Shown here: positions 42,846 to 52,633 of the stretch, in pieces
Layout: each line of letters opens with the position of its first letter
Numbering within the stretch: position 1 is the stretch's first letter
Assembly: GCA_017442365.1 (NCBI GenBank)
Contig: JAFRZW010000016.1
Location: forward strand, 62,001-126,000
DNA: 64,000 nt
DNA from: Rikenellaceae bacterium
Lineage (GTDB): Bacteria > Bacteroidota > Bacteroidia > Bacteroidales > Rikenellaceae
Reading direction: 5' to 3'
The notes under the pieces: generated by a model
Seen by the model: the letters and a program-made list of their open reading frames with translations, nothing else
The model's database searches: none
Told to the model about the DNA's origin: nothing
Position numbers and translations under genes: made by a program

Positions 42846-44018
42846 CTATTGCTCCTTGATACAAGCGTTGTAGATGGCGTTTGCGAGGCTCTGTACGAAA
42901 CTTTTGTCGGTGCCCCAATCGAAACCGTTGGACATCGCAGCGATACCCCAACCGTCGGCAGGGCTCCAAATCATAATGCTGTTCAAACCGTAAGCAACGC
43001 CCGTATGACCGACGGGGTAGTTACCCTCGACGTTGTATTTCGGGTCGTCGATATAATTGACAAACTCCTCCAAGCAAAGACCATACTGATCCTCGCCCTC
43101 CTTCTGTTTTTTCCACACAGGGGTCTGCATCAATTTCGCGCTCTCCTCCGAGATCAGGCGCACGCCGTTATACTCGCCATAGTTCATATGCATCATCATA
43201 TAGATTGCCAGATCGTGAGCCGAGATCTTCACACCACCCGTTGGCGAGAAGCAGGGTGCCGAGTAGCCCATAACATAGTCGGGCATCTTGTCGGCAGGGC
43301 TGCGGTATGCGTTTGTCGATTCGATGTATTCGCCATCGCGGAAGTTGTAGAGGCGAGCGAACTTCGTTGCGTCCAACGAATCCACATTATGACCGCCATA
43401 CAGACCGAGGCGGTTGATTACGTTCTCCTTCACATATTGGTCGAAACGCACGCCCGAAACCTTTTCGAGGATTGTTCCGGCGAGGTTCAGACCCAAATTT
43501 GAGTAGTTGTAGCCCTCGCCCGGTTTATACTCGAAGAATGAATCGGCACAGTCGCCATTGATTGCGGGATTGAGGTGGTCGAGCGTCGAATAATCAGCCT
43601 TGTCGCGAATACTTGCAGTGTGCGAGAGGATCATTCGCAGCGTGATCGGAGTGTCGGGGTGGTGCGGGTTGCGGATCGTGAAACCGATCAGATCGCTTAT
43701 GTCGTCATCGAGCGAAATGACGCCCTGATCGACAAATTGCATCAGCGACGTTGCGGTAAATGATTTCGAGATCGACGCGATTCGCATCAGGTCGTCGTTG
43801 CTGAGAGGGGTTTTGTTCTCCCAATCTTTGTAGCCGAACGATTTGTTATAGACGATCTCACCGTCTTTAACTACGGCAACCGAGGCACCGACAGCTTTGA
43901 ACTCTTCGAGCACTTCATTGATTGCTTGATCGGTCTGCTCGGTGGGGAATGTCGAACAGCTCGACGCGAGGAGCAACGCAGCGGTTGCCAAGGTCATAAA
44001 GAATTTGTTGAAACGCAT
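42846..44018 (-). CDS. Serine hydrolase lipoprotein of the beta-lactamase/EstB family
   Basis: Seen: 390 residues with a lipobox (ALLLASSCST). The active-site SxxK is Ser82-Ile-Ser-Lys85 in RIASISKSF, the second motif YSNLGLN (YxN) and third HTGVAYG (HTG in place of KTG) are all present. Known: class C-like serine hydrolases include esterases, D-aminopeptidases and PBP4-like carboxypeptidases; HTG is common in esterases and peptidases of the group, so true beta-lactamase activity is not implied. It stands alone, convergent with ssb. Confidence 0.85.
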   Translation of the reverse strand: MRFNKFFMTLATAALLLASSCSTFPTEQTDQAINEVLEEFKAVGASVAVVKDGEIVYNKSFGYKDWENKTPLSNDDLMRIASISKSFTATSLMQFVDQGVISLDDDISDLIGFTIRNPHHPDTPITLRMILSHTASIRDKADYSTLDHLNPAINGDCADSFFEYKPGEGYNYSNLGLNLAGTILEKVSGVRFDQYVKENVINRLGLYGGHNVDSLDATKFARLYNFRDGEYIESTNAYRSPADKMPDYVMGYSAPCFSPTGGVKISAHDLAIYMMMHMNYGEYNGVRLISEESAKLMQTPVWKKQKEGEDQYGLCLEEFVNYIDDPKYNVEGNYPVGHTGVAYGLNSIMIWSPADGWGIAAMSNGFDWGTDKSFVQSLANAIYNACIKEQ

Positions 44019-44092
44019 ATCTTCTTTTGGTTTTAGGTTAATATTCTACCTCAAAATTAGCAAATTTTATTCAAAGTGAAAACTTTTTGACA

Positions 44093-44142
44093 GATAAAAA
44101 AAAGCGCCGAGACGCGAGGCTTTTGCTCTCACTCTCGGCACT
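44093..44142 (-). terminator. nagA terminator
   Basis: On the minus strand GTGCCGAGA / TCTCGGCGC (one mismatch) with a 20-nt inner part, followed by nine T. About 35 bp past the nagA stop. Confidence 0.8.
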
Positions 44143-44175
44143 TTTCGTTTGTGTTTAGTCTTGACGAGGGAGTGT

Positions 44176-45342
44176 TTAGCCCAACTTGTTGGTGCCCTCG
44201 ACGATCTTACCCATCGACCATACGCACTGTACCTCCAACGCCTTGTTGTACATTACGATATCGGCGTCCTTGCCCTTTTCGAGCGTACCCTTGCGATCGA
44301 GGATACCCATAATGCGAGCGGGGGTCTCCGACGACATACGAACTGCGTCCTGCAACGGAATATCTGCCTTGAATACCATCGTGCGGAGCAGACGGTCCAT
44401 CGTAGCGATACTGCCGGCCAAAGCCGAGCGGTCAGCCAACTTGCAGACACCGTCCTCGATGATCACGCGGGGGTCGAATGCCACCTGCGAGTCGCTTGCA
44501 GCGCAAGCCAGCGCGTCGGTGATCAGAGCGGTGTTCTCTACACCCTTGATCTTGTGAACCATACGCAGAATCGGAGCGGGAACGTGAATACCGTCAGCAA
44601 CCAGCTCAACGGTCATATCGTCGAACAGATAGATACTCTCGACCGTACCCTCATACTTGTACTCGCCACGCTTGTGGAAACCGGGCATAGCGTTGTAGAA
44701 GTGGGTTGCGTGCGAGTAGCCTGCGTTGTAAGCCGCCAGTACATCGCCATACTCAGCCTTGGTGTGGCCGATCGACGCCAGAACACCCTTCGAGGTGATG
44801 TGGCGACCGAACTCGATAGCACCCGGCAACTCGGGAGCAGCGTCCCAACGCTTGATGCAGTTGGTCTCTTCGAGCAGAGGAATATACTCATCGGGATCGG
44901 GATTCTTGATGTTCTCGGGCAGCTGACCACCGGCCATTACCATATTGAAGTAGTGGCCTTCGAGGTGCAGACCCATAATGGGGCTATCCTTCTCTGCCAT
45001 CAGCTTTTCGGTCGTAGCCACCGCAGCGCGGATCATCGGCATAGTCGATGACGAGAGGGTGGGGTAGAATGCCGTAGTACCATACTTCATATGGGCAGCA
45101 ACCGCAGTGCGGAACGCCTCCTCGGTGCCCTCCATAAAGTCGCTACCGCCACCACCGTGAGCGTGAATTTCGATACCGCCGGGAACCACATACGAACCCT
45201 GAGCGTCAAATATTTCGGCACCTACGACTTCGAGGTTAGTATCCGAGATCTCGACGATCTTGCCGTCGCGCACAAATACCGAGCAATCCTTTTTCCAACC
45301 CGACGGGGTCAGAACATTACCATTGATAATTCTTGTAAGCAT
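44176..45342 (-). CDS. nagA: N-acetylglucosamine-6-phosphate deacetylase
   Basis: Converts GlcNAc-6-P, the product of MurQ, to glucosamine-6-P and acetate. Seen: 388 residues, amidohydrolase barrel with VVPGGIEIHAHGGGGSDF (metal site start), MGLHLEGHYFN (conserved Glu), SIGHTKAEYGD and HATHFYNAMPGFHKR, and the catalytic Asp in ALITDALA. Normal length. Monocistronic, with no nagB nearby. Confidence 0.96.
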   Translation of the reverse strand: MLTRIINGNVLTPSGWKKDCSVFVRDGKIVEISDTNLEVVGAEIFDAQGSYVVPGGIEIHAHGGGGSDFMEGTEEAFRTAVAAHMKYGTTAFYPTLSSSTMPMIRAAVATTEKLMAEKDSPIMGLHLEGHYFNMVMAGGQLPENIKNPDPDEYIPLLEETNCIKRWDAAPELPGAIEFGRHITSKGVLASIGHTKAEYGDVLAAYNAGYSHATHFYNAMPGFHKRGEYKYEGTVESIYLFDDMTVELVADGIHVPAPILRMVHKIKGVENTALITDALACAASDSQVAFDPRVIIEDGVCKLADRSALAGSIATMDRLLRTMVFKADIPLQDAVRMSSETPARIMGILDRKGTLEKGKDADIVMYNKALEVQCVWSMGKIVEGTNKLG

Positions 45343-45663
45343 AGTTATAGTTTTTGTTTATCATATTTTTCCGAGCATAAAGGTACGCACTTTTTCGCAA
45401 AGTTGGACCAAAAACGCTATAAAAAATATCGATCCCGCCATAACAATTGCTGATTCGAGGCGGGAGTGGCTCTGCGCAAGGGCGTTTTGGAGTTGTCGAT
45501 GGTTGCTAAAAAGGTCGAAAAGTGATCTGTTATGTGCGGAAATATTCGGTCGTTTGGCGAAAATTTTGTTACTTTGCAGATTCTTAGCACAAAAGGCGGT
45601 ATGGTATGCAATTTGTGCTAATAGTTCTCGACAAAGTGAAACAAAATAAAAACGAAATAGATT
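45343..45663. other. Divergent intergenic region nagA / grpE
   Basis: About 320 bp without a gene. Seen: a TACCTTTA box on the minus strand (45378-45385) about 36 nt before nagA; a 7-bp inverted pair TCCCGCC / GGCGGGA (45433-45465) with a 19-nt loop; and a TTACTTTG-like box near 45568-45576 on the plus strand as the best -7 candidate for grpE-dnaJ. I find no CIRCE-like operator and no small open frame with coding character. Confidence 0.5.
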
Positions 45664-46284
45664 ATGAGCAAGCAAGAAGTTTATAACGAGGAAGTTAAGC
45701 CCGAGGAGGGCTTCGCCGAAGGCGATGTCGAACCCAATTGTGAGGGACAGTCGTGTGCCAATATGGCAGATGATGACACCCCCGCAGTTGACGAAATGGC
45801 AGACCAGACCGACGCCGAGCCCGTTGATGAGGCGGCAGAGGCATTGGCAAAAGCCGAGGCGGAGGCTGCCGAGTGGCACGATAAGTATCTGCGTTTGCAG
45901 GCCGAGTTCGACAACTATCGCAAACGTACGCTCAAAGAGAAGATGTCGCTCGTGGAGTCGGGTGGCGAGAATGTGATCAAGGCTCTGCTGCCCGTGGTTG
46001 ATGATGTCGATCGTGCGTTGGCAGCAATGGAGAAGAGCGACGATGTTGAGGCGCTGCGTGGCGGTGTTCGACTCATTTCGCAGAAGTTCAACGAGGTGAT
46101 GCGCCAGCAGGGCGTAAGCGAGATCGAAGCAGTCGGTAAGGAGTTCGACGTTGATGTGCACGAGGCCGTTGCCCGATTTCCCATTGATGGTAAGAACTCA
46201 GGCGAGATTATCGACGTGGTTCAGAAGGGCTACAAGCTGGGTGATAAGGTTATTCGCTACGCGAAGGTAGTTGTTGCCGAGTAA
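45664..46284 (+). CDS. grpE: GrpE nucleotide-exchange factor
   Basis: Releases ADP from DnaK. Seen: 206 residues with an acidic disordered N-terminus (about 1-65, rich in E/D), a long coiled-coil helix (AEAEAAEWHDKYLRLQAEFDNYRKR) and the C-terminal head ENVIKALLPVVDDVDRAL..EFDVDVHEAVARFP. Paired with dnaJ 57 bp downstream; dnaK is not in the window. Confidence 0.96.
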   Translation: MSKQEVYNEEVKPEEGFAEGDVEPNCEGQSCANMADDDTPAVDEMADQTDAEPVDEAAEALAKAEAEAAEWHDKYLRLQAEFDNYRKRTLKEKMSLVESGGENVIKALLPVVDDVDRALAAMEKSDDVEALRGGVRLISQKFNEVMRQQGVSEIEAVGKEFDVDVHEAVARFPIDGKNSGEIIDVVQKGYKLGDKVIRYAKVVVAE

Positions 46285-46341
46285 ATTTTTTAGGAACAAA
46301 TTAGCGGTCGTCCGCATCGGTGGGCGATCATTGAGATAAGA

Positions 46342-47502
46342 ATGGAAAAACGAGATTACTACGAAGTGTTGGGTGTCGAGCGTAATGCCAACGCCGACGA
46401 GATCAAGAAGGCCTACCGCAAGGCGGCTATCAAGTATCACCCCGACAAGAACCCGGGCGATAAGGAGGCCGAAGAGAAATTCAAGGAGGCTGCCGAGGCA
46501 TACGACGTGCTGTCGAATCCCGACAAGCGTGCGCGCTACGATCAGTTTGGCCACGCAGGTATGAACGGATCGGCTGCGGGTGGCGGCTTTGGCGGTTTTG
46601 GTGGCGGCTTCTCGATGGAGGATATCTTCTCGCAGTTTGGCGATATCTTCGGAGGCCACTTTGGCGGTGGATTCAGTGGCTTTGGTGGCGGTGGCCGCGG
46701 ACAGGCGGTCAATCGTGGCAGCGACCTGCGTGTGAAGGTCAAGCTGACGTTAGCCGAGATCGCAACGGGCACAACCAAGAAGATAAAGATCAATAAGACA
46801 ATCGCTTGCGATGCGTGTGGCGGTTCGGGTGCCAAGAGTGCCAACGACTATAAGACCTGCTCGACCTGTAATGGTGCAGGTTACGTAACGCGTGTCGAAA
46901 ACACCTTCTTTGGTCGTATGCAGACGCAGGGCGTGTGTCCCACGTGCGGTGGCGAGGGTAAGGTTATTTCGGATCCTTGCACCAAGTGTAACGGCGAGGG
47001 TACGGTTCGTGGCGAGGAGGTTGTCGAGATTCGTATTCCCGCAGGTGTTGGGGCAGGTATGCGCCTCAATGTGTCGGGCAAGGGTAATGCTGCACGCCAC
47101 GGAGGCGTGAATGGCGACTTGCAAGTGCTGATCGAGGAGATCCCCTCGGAGGACTTTGTGCGCGATGGTAACGACCTGATCCACAACCTCAATATCCCCG
47201 TTACGACGGCTCTGTTGGGCGGTAATGTCGAGGTGCCGACCATCGACTCGCGCGTGAAGATCAAGATCGACGCAGGTACGCACGCCGGCAAGGTGTTGCG
47301 TCTGCGCGGTAAGGGTCTGCCTGATGTGAATGGTTACGGTCGTGGCGATATCCTGATTGTGGTCGATCTGACTATCCCCTCGAAGCTGTCGAAGGAGGAG
47401 CGTTCGCTGGTCGAGAAGCTGGCCGAGCAACCCTCGTTCCAGCAGGCCGAGTCGGTGAAGAATCAGAATATCTTCGAGCGAATGAAGAATTTCTTCCAAT
47501 AG
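46342..47502 (+). CDS. dnaJ: DnaJ co-chaperone
   Basis: Seen: 386 residues, full type I layout: J domain with the HPD motif (KYHPDKNPG), Gly/Phe-rich stretch (about 75-120), four CxxCxGxG zinc repeats ([32 protein letters not shown]) and the client-binding C-terminal domain. Stimulates DnaK ATPase. It follows grpE in the same operon. Confidence 0.97.
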   Translation: MEKRDYYEVLGVERNANADEIKKAYRKAAIKYHPDKNPGDKEAEEKFKEAAEAYDVLSNPDKRARYDQFGHAGMNGSAAGGGFGGFGGGFSMEDIFSQFGDIFGGHFGGGFSGFGGGGRGQAVNRGSDLRVKVKLTLAEIATGTTKKIKINKTIACDACGGSGAKSANDYKTCSTCNGAGYVTRVENTFFGRMQTQGVCPTCGGEGKVISDPCTKCNGEGTVRGEEVVEIRIPAGVGAGMRLNVSGKGNAARHGGVNGDLQVLIEEIPSEDFVRDGNDLIHNLNIPVTTALLGGNVEVPTIDSRVKIKIDAGTHAGKVLRLRGKGLPDVNGYGRGDILIVVDLTIPSKLSKEERSLVEKLAEQPSFQQAESVKNQNIFERMKNFFQ

Positions 47503-47577
47503 TGGAGTGAAAGTTGGCGTGCGGATAGTGTTCGTCAGCGCAAAATTTTGTATATTTGGCAAAAAGTTAAAAGCGAT

Positions 47578-47988
47578 ATGTTAGGATTTTCACCATTTAA
47601 GAAACACGCCAATCAGTTCAACTATAAGCCTCGCTACTACGATCCCGAAGTTGAGGCTCTGCGTGAGCGTCGTGCCGAGCGCGGTGAGCAACCGTCGGAG
47701 CGCAAGGGCGAGAATGTATATGTTGCGGGCGAGTATATTCGTCGCCGCCGTGAGGAGCGCAACGAGTATCGTCGTCAGGAGGCTGCCGACCGCAAGAAGC
47801 GCGGTATGATCCGTATGTTGATTATGATTGTGATCGTGGCGTTGGTAATCTTTGTGGTTGTGCCGCGCGTGGCTGAGATGTTCGATCTGGCAAAGCAGAA
47901 CGCAGCAGCGACGAGCGCACCTGCCGAGGAGGAGTTCGATCCCTACCGCCCGATCCGAGTGGTGCCTAACGATTACCAAGGCGAATAA
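47578..47988 (+). CDS. Small single-pass membrane protein, unknown function
   Basis: Seen: 136 residues from ATG 47578 (MLGFSPFKKHANQFNYKPRYYDP); a TATATTTG box at 47551-47558, 19 nt upstream, argues against an earlier in-frame start. The N-terminal 85 residues are very basic and Arg-rich (RRRREERNEYRRQE), then one TM helix (about 88-108) and a short acidic tail. The FNYKPRYYDP motif is characteristic of a conserved Bacteroidota protein found near mutL. Role unknown. Confidence 0.75.
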   Translation: MLGFSPFKKHANQFNYKPRYYDPEVEALRERRAERGEQPSERKGENVYVAGEYIRRRREERNEYRRQEAADRKKRGMIRMLIMIVIVALVIFVVVPRVAEMFDLAKQNAAATSAPAEEEFDPYRPIRVVPNDYQGE

Positions 47989-48007
47989 AACTCAACCCCA
48001 GCACACT

Positions 48008-49954
48008 ATGGCCGATCGAATTAAACTGCTACCCGAAGTCGTTGCTAATCAGATTGCAGCGGGCGAGGTCGTCAATCGACCTTCGTCGGTTGTCAAAGAG
48101 ATGATGGAGAATGCGATTGATGCGGGGGCGAAGAACGTAACGGTTAATTTCGTTGATGGTGGCCGCGATCTGATTCAGATTGTTGATGACGGTTGCGGAA
48201 TGTCGCCTACGGACGCCCGTATGGCATTCGATCGCCACGCGACGAGCAAAATCGTGTCGGTCAATGATCTTTACAATCTGCACACGTTCGGTTTTCGTGG
48301 CGAGGCATTGGCGTCGATTGCGGCTGTTGCGCAGGTTGAGTTGAAGACCCGCCAAGAGGGTGATGAGTTTGGAACACAGATATTTATCAATGGTGGTGAG
48401 TTCGATGAACAGAAACCTTGTGGTTGTTCGGTTGGCTCGCAATTCTTTGTTCGCAATCTGTTCTACAATGTTCCGGCACGTCGCCGTTTTATGGAGAAGA
48501 GTACCACGTTGGCGCGCCAGATTCGTGATGAGTTTGAGCGAGTTGCGCTGTGTAACCCGCAGATTGCTTTCAAGTTGTTCAACAATCAGGCTCCGATCTA
48601 CGATCTTGAAAGTTCGACCCTTCGTGGTCGAATAGTCGATGTTGTGGGCAAGAGTATGAAAAACAACCTTTTGGAGCTGTCGGCCGACACGTCGTTGGTC
48701 AAAATTGAGGGTTTCGTTGGTCGTCCCGCGGCAGCGAAGAAGAGCTCGTACAAGCAGTTTCTGTTTGTCAATGGTCGCTACTTCAAATCACCCTATTTCT
48801 ATAAGGCTGTGATGAAGGCCTACGAGAAGTTGATTCCGGCACAGACCCAACCCGATATTTTCCTCTATCTGACCATCGAGCCCGATCGAATTGACGTGAA
48901 TGTTCACCCGCAGAAAACCGAGGTCAAATTCTCGGATAGCGAGGCTATCTGGCAGATAATCAATGCCGCAGTGCGCGAAACGTTGGCAAAAACGGGTGCG
49001 GTGCCTTTGATGGATTTCGACGATGCAGATGCCATTGATATTCCCGTTGCGGGCAGTTCGGGTCGAATTTACAGCGAACCTCGTGCAGCAAGTGTTGAGG
49101 GTTATAATCCTTTCCGTGAGGGTTATACGTCGGGGATTACGGCAGGTCGTCGTTCGCAGGCCGATCTGTCTGATTTCGCAGGTGAGTATCGAACGAAACC
49201 GCAACGCGAAAGTTACGATATGTGGCAGTCGGACACGTTGATCGGAGCTGAAAATGAGGAGTTTGCTATCGTCGAGAGTGGCGATAGTTTCCACGATTTC
49301 GTGTCGGTGCAGTCGCAATCGTCGGGCGAGGAGTTCGAGTTTATCGAGAGTGTCGATGCTGTGCAGCAGCAATTTGACGTTGTCGAGCAGGCGCAGTTTG
49401 AAGATGTGATCACGCTGCCCGAAATGATGGCTGCGGCACGTTACCGAGGTCGTTTGGTGGTGGTTGATTTGCGTCGTGCCCGAGAGCGCGTCAGCTTCGA
49501 GGAGTATGAGGCAATGCTCGGTGGCGGCTCGTCGGTGAGTCAGCAGTTGTTGTTCCCTGAGCGTTTGGTGGTTACGAACGATGAGGTGGAACTGTTGAAG
49601 AGCTGTTTGGACGATCTGTCGGCTATCGGATTCGACCTGCGAGTTGGTGATGACGGCACGGTTGAGATGAATGGCACGCCGGCTGATATGGAGGGCGTCG
49701 AGATCGACCGCCTGCTCTACGATGTGATCCACTCGATTGCCGAGGGCGACGAACCGGTGGCGGTACGTCGTCAGCAGTTGGCTGCGATGGTTGCGCAGCG
49801 ACGTGCGGCAGCGATGCGCGGTGTGATCAGTGCTGAGCAGACCGAGGCTCTGTTGGCGCGATTGGCAGCGTGCGAAAATATGAGCTTTGCTCCGTCGGGC
49901 AAGGCGATAATGGTCGAGATCTCAATGGGCGAGATTCGCTCACGATTGGGATAG
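48008..49954 (+). CDS. mutL: DNA mismatch repair protein MutL with altered endonuclease motif
   Basis: Seen: 648 residues from ATG 48008. The GHKL ATPase is intact: MMENAIDAGA, DDGCGMSPTDARMAFDRHATSK, FGFRGEALASIAAV. The C-terminal domain is present (about 460-648) but the position of the DQHAAHER metal motif reads VVDLRRARERV, so Gln and both His are lost. The end has the Bacteroidota-style FAPSGKAI. Known: MutL couples MutS recognition to strand removal; the DQHA(X)2E(X)4E motif gives nicking activity. Inferred: this MutL may not nick. It starts 19 bp after the small membrane protein gene. Confidence 0.95.
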   Translation: MADRIKLLPEVVANQIAAGEVVNRPSSVVKEMMENAIDAGAKNVTVNFVDGGRDLIQIVDDGCGMSPTDARMAFDRHATSKIVSVNDLYNLHTFGFRGEALASIAAVAQVELKTRQEGDEFGTQIFINGGEFDEQKPCGCSVGSQFFVRNLFYNVPARRRFMEKSTTLARQIRDEFERVALCNPQIAFKLFNNQAPIYDLESSTLRGRIVDVVGKSMKNNLLELSADTSLVKIEGFVGRPAAAKKSSYKQFLFVNGRYFKSPYFYKAVMKAYEKLIPAQTQPDIFLYLTIEPDRIDVNVHPQKTEVKFSDSEAIWQIINAAVRETLAKTGAVPLMDFDDADAIDIPVAGSSGRIYSEPRAASVEGYNPFREGYTSGITAGRRSQADLSDFAGEYRTKPQRESYDMWQSDTLIGAENEEFAIVESGDSFHDFVSVQSQSSGEEFEFIESVDAVQQQFDVVEQAQFEDVITLPEMMAAARYRGRLVVVDLRRARERVSFEEYEAMLGGGSSVSQQLLFPERLVVTNDEVELLKSCLDDLSAIGFDLRVGDDGTVEMNGTPADMEGVEIDRLLYDVIHSIAEGDEPVAVRRQQLAAMVAQRRAAAMRGVISAEQTEALLARLAACENMSFAPSGKAIMVEISMGEIRSRLG

Positions 49955-49986
49955 AGCGACCGAATGAACGAAAAAAGTTTGAAAAG

Positions 49987-50685
49987 ATGAATAACCAATT
50001 TGGACGTGGCGCGTTTGCCACGCCACCCATAACGTTGAATTTGATTATCGCCAACTTCGTGGTGTGGTTGGCGTGTGCTATTTTGCCTATTGGCGATGCA
50101 ATCCGCGAATACGGAATGTTGTATTGGGTTGGTAGCGAGAAGTTTCACCTCTACCAATTCTTTACCTATATGTTCCTGCACGCCGATTTCCAGCATATGT
50201 TCTTCAATATGTTCTCGCTGTGGATGTTTGGCCGCACGTTGGAGATCGATCTGGGACCCAAGAAATTTCTGACCTATTTCTTTGTGTGCGGAGTAGGAGC
50301 GGCTCTGTTGCATATGGGTGTGGCGGCTGTCGAGTGGCTCAATATTAAGTCGCATATCGCAGCCGAGGCCGCGGCTATGGGCGTGAGTGCAGCACAGCTG
50401 GCAAACAAGATCTTCACCAACCACGCTATGCTCGGTGCGTCGGGTGCAGTGATGGGTGTTGTGATGTCGTTCGGAGTGTTGCACCCCAATGCGATGGTGA
50501 TGTTGATGTTCCCGCCTATCCCGATGAAAGCCAAGTGGTTTGTACTTGTTTTCTTGGTGATCGAGTTCTCGGCAGGCGTTGTGGGTGTAAGCGATAGCGT
50601 TGCTCATTTTGCCCACCTGGGAGGTATGCTGTGGGGCTGGCTGTTGCTCAGATATTGGAAGAAAACCCACCAAATCTACTACTAA
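49987..50685 (+). CDS. Rhomboid-family intramembrane serine protease
   Basis: Seen: 232 residues from ATG 49987 (MNNQFGRGAF); an earlier in-frame ATG lies inside mutL and was rejected. Six or so TM helices, catalytic Ser in MLGASGAVMG and His in AHFAHLGGMLWG. The loop HADFQHMFFNMFSLWMFG carries the conserved HxxxN oxyanion residues. An extra loop of about 35 residues follows TM4. Substrate unknown. It lies 32 bp after mutL. Confidence 0.92.
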   Translation: MNNQFGRGAFATPPITLNLIIANFVVWLACAILPIGDAIREYGMLYWVGSEKFHLYQFFTYMFLHADFQHMFFNMFSLWMFGRTLEIDLGPKKFLTYFFVCGVGAALLHMGVAAVEWLNIKSHIAAEAAAMGVSAAQLANKIFTNHAMLGASGAVMGVVMSFGVLHPNAMVMLMFPPIPMKAKWFVLVFLVIEFSAGVVGVSDSVAHFAHLGGMLWGWLLLRYWKKTHQIYY

Positions 50686-50700
50686 AAAACTGCACGCGCT

Positions 50701-51900
50701 ATGCCGGAATACTATTACGCCTCGCCTAACGATTCGGAACGTCGATCTCATCGCCGCTCGTTCGCAGGTCGTCTGTTCGATTTTGTGATGGTCATCGTGT
50801 CGATTGTGATCGTGGTTGTGGTACTGTTGTCGTACCTTGCTCCGATCGTCAGTCCGCACCGAATGTGGATCCTGTCGTTGCTGGGGTTGGGTGCTCCGTT
50901 CAGCTATGCGGTGTTGGTGCTGCTGATATTGTATTGGGTGATCCGCTGGCGATGGAAGTATGCCGTGCCGATGATTCTGGTGGCATTGTTGGGTGTGGGC
51001 AAGGTGTCGCGCTACTACCGCATAACTCCTATGCGCGATTACTCGGCGCAACACACGCCCGAACGAGGCTCATTCACGGTAATGACCTATAACATAGGCA
51101 ATTTCAAACCCTATTATGGCATCGATCAAGACCCTCAGCACGCCGTAGCAACGGGTGCGGCGGTCATTGATTCGCTCTCGCCCGATATTGTCTGCTTGCA
51201 GGAGTTTCAGAGTACGCCCGCCTGCCCGCGCGAGATGTTCGACACGATGCTTACCAGCCGCAAGTATCGCGGTCTTGTGTCGTTGCGACTGACCACCCAC
51301 CCCAAGCAGGGACACGGCGTGGGCAATGCGATCTATACGCGATATAAGATTGTGCGCTCGGGTGTGATTGACAATGCGACGGAGCTTGATTCGACCGCTT
51401 GTATTGCTCAGTGGGCCGATCTGATGATTGGCGACGATACGGTGCGTGTGGTCAATAACCACCTGCGTACGACGATGATTACGCACGACGATCAGGAGTA
51501 TCTGGTCAGTGGCGACTTTATCGAGGACGGATCGGGCGAGCGCGAGGGTAAGCTGCGGTCGATAGCTGATCGCTTCCAGCTCAACTCGCAAATCCGTGCC
51601 GATCAAGCCGATACCATTTCGCGTTTTGTGGCAGCGTCGCCCTATCGTGTGATCGTCTGTGGCGACTTCAACGATGGTGCGATGTCCTATACCTACCGCA
51701 CGATCGGCCGCCGTCTGGACGATACGTTTGTCGAGGCTGCGCGTGGAATGACCAATACCTATCGCGGATTCTTCAATCTGTTGCGTATCGACTTCATTAT
51801 GGTCGATCGCGGGTTCGAGGTGCAGTCGTACGAGTCGCCACGATTGGGTGTTTCGGACCACTATCCGGTGGTGTCGCGCCTGAAAATTCGCCGCGACTAA
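50701..51900 (+). CDS. Membrane-anchored endonuclease/exonuclease/phosphatase-family protein
   Basis: Seen: 399 residues. Three N-terminal TM helices (about 23-50, 55-78, 82-100) precede an EEP catalytic domain with MTYNIGNF, VCLQEFQ (metal Glu), VVNNHLRT, CGDFNDGAMSYTYR and SDHYPVVSR (catalytic His). Known: this fold covers nucleases, sphingomyelinases and phosphatases. The common Bacteroidota arrangement beside rhomboid genes is uncharacterised. The active site faces the periplasm if the positive-inside rule holds (short basic N-terminus inside). Confidence 0.87.
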   Translation: MPEYYYASPNDSERRSHRRSFAGRLFDFVMVIVSIVIVVVVLLSYLAPIVSPHRMWILSLLGLGAPFSYAVLVLLILYWVIRWRWKYAVPMILVALLGVGKVSRYYRITPMRDYSAQHTPERGSFTVMTYNIGNFKPYYGIDQDPQHAVATGAAVIDSLSPDIVCLQEFQSTPACPREMFDTMLTSRKYRGLVSLRLTTHPKQGHGVGNAIYTRYKIVRSGVIDNATELDSTACIAQWADLMIGDDTVRVVNNHLRTTMITHDDQEYLVSGDFIEDGSGEREGKLRSIADRFQLNSQIRADQADTISRFVAASPYRVIVCGDFNDGAMSYTYRTIGRRLDDTFVEAARGMTNTYRGFFNLLRIDFIMVDRGFEVQSYESPRLGVSDHYPVVSRLKIRRD

Positions 51901-51931
51901 CCCTCAATGCAGCGAAAAAGCGCGCTAAGAG

Positions 51932-51963
51932 TTTGGTCATTCGAACGAAAAGCGTTATCTTTG
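51932..51963 (+). promoter_or_regulatory. Promoter of the tsaC-like gene
   Basis: TTTG at 51932-51935 and TATCTTTG at 51956-51963, 20 nt apart, a full consensus match 27 nt before the ATG. Confidence 0.7.
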
Positions 51964-51990
51964 ACAAATTAACCAAACACACGAACTACT

Positions 51991-52599
51991 ATGCTTGTCA
52001 AGATTTATCCGGTCAATCCGAGCGAACGAGAGTTGGATAAGGTCGCCGATGTGCTGCGTCGCGGGGGCGTGATCATCTATCCGACCGATTCGATCTATGC
52101 TTTCGGTTGCTCGCTCCATTCGCCCAAAGCCATCGAGCGTCTGCGTACGATCAAAGCCAAGAGTGAGGATTCGCTCTCGGTGATCTTCGACAGCATTTCG
52201 AGTGTGTCGGAGTATTGCCGCGTTGATAATCTGACCTTTAAGTTGATGAAACGTAACCTGCCCGGTCCGTTTACGTTCATCTTGAACACCTCGTCGAAGA
52301 TGCCCGATCGTGCGTTGGAAAAACGTAAGAGCGTCGGTGTGCGTATTCCTGCCAACCCCATTGCACGTGCGATTGTCGAGCGATTGGGGTGCCCGATGAT
52401 AACCTCGTCGGTCAAGCGTCGCCCGAACGATGACGGTGATGAATATACGACCGATCCTGAGCTGATCGAGGAGCGTTATTCGAATGTGGTCGATCTGGTG
52501 GTCGATGGCGGTATTGGCGACAATGTGCCCACGACGCTGGTCGATTTGACCTCGGACGAGCAGGAGATTCTGCGTGAGGGTCGAGGTGAATTGCGTTAG
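51991..52599 (+). CDS. YrdC/Sua5-family protein (YciO-like threonylcarbamoyl-AMP synthase homologue)
   Basis: Seen: 202 residues with the YrdC fold: VADVLRRGGVIIYPTDSIYAFGC, RLRTIKAKSEDSLSVIF, LPGPFTFIL, SVGVRIPANPIARAIV and the SSVKRRPNDDGDE loop. Known: TsaC/Sua5 makes threonylcarbamoyl-AMP for t6A37 of tRNA; the YciO subgroup keeps the fold but its role is less certain. The start of this protein (YPVNPSERELDKVAD) is closer to YciO. Normal length. Confidence 0.88.
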   Translation: MLVKIYPVNPSERELDKVADVLRRGGVIIYPTDSIYAFGCSLHSPKAIERLRTIKAKSEDSLSVIFDSISSVSEYCRVDNLTFKLMKRNLPGPFTFILNTSSKMPDRALEKRKSVGVRIPANPIARAIVERLGCPMITSSVKRRPNDDGDEYTTDPELIEERYSNVVDLVVDGGIGDNVPTTLVDLTSDEQEILREGRGELR

Positions 52600-52633
52600 A
52601 AGTTAGTAAATTACAGAAATTGAGCAAACAGAT

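Noticed and set aside
42846-44018. Calling the serine hydrolase a class C beta-lactamase
   Set aside because: The third motif is HTG rather than KTG and the protein is a lipoprotein of the broad EstB/PBP4-like group; esterase or peptidase activity is at least as likely.
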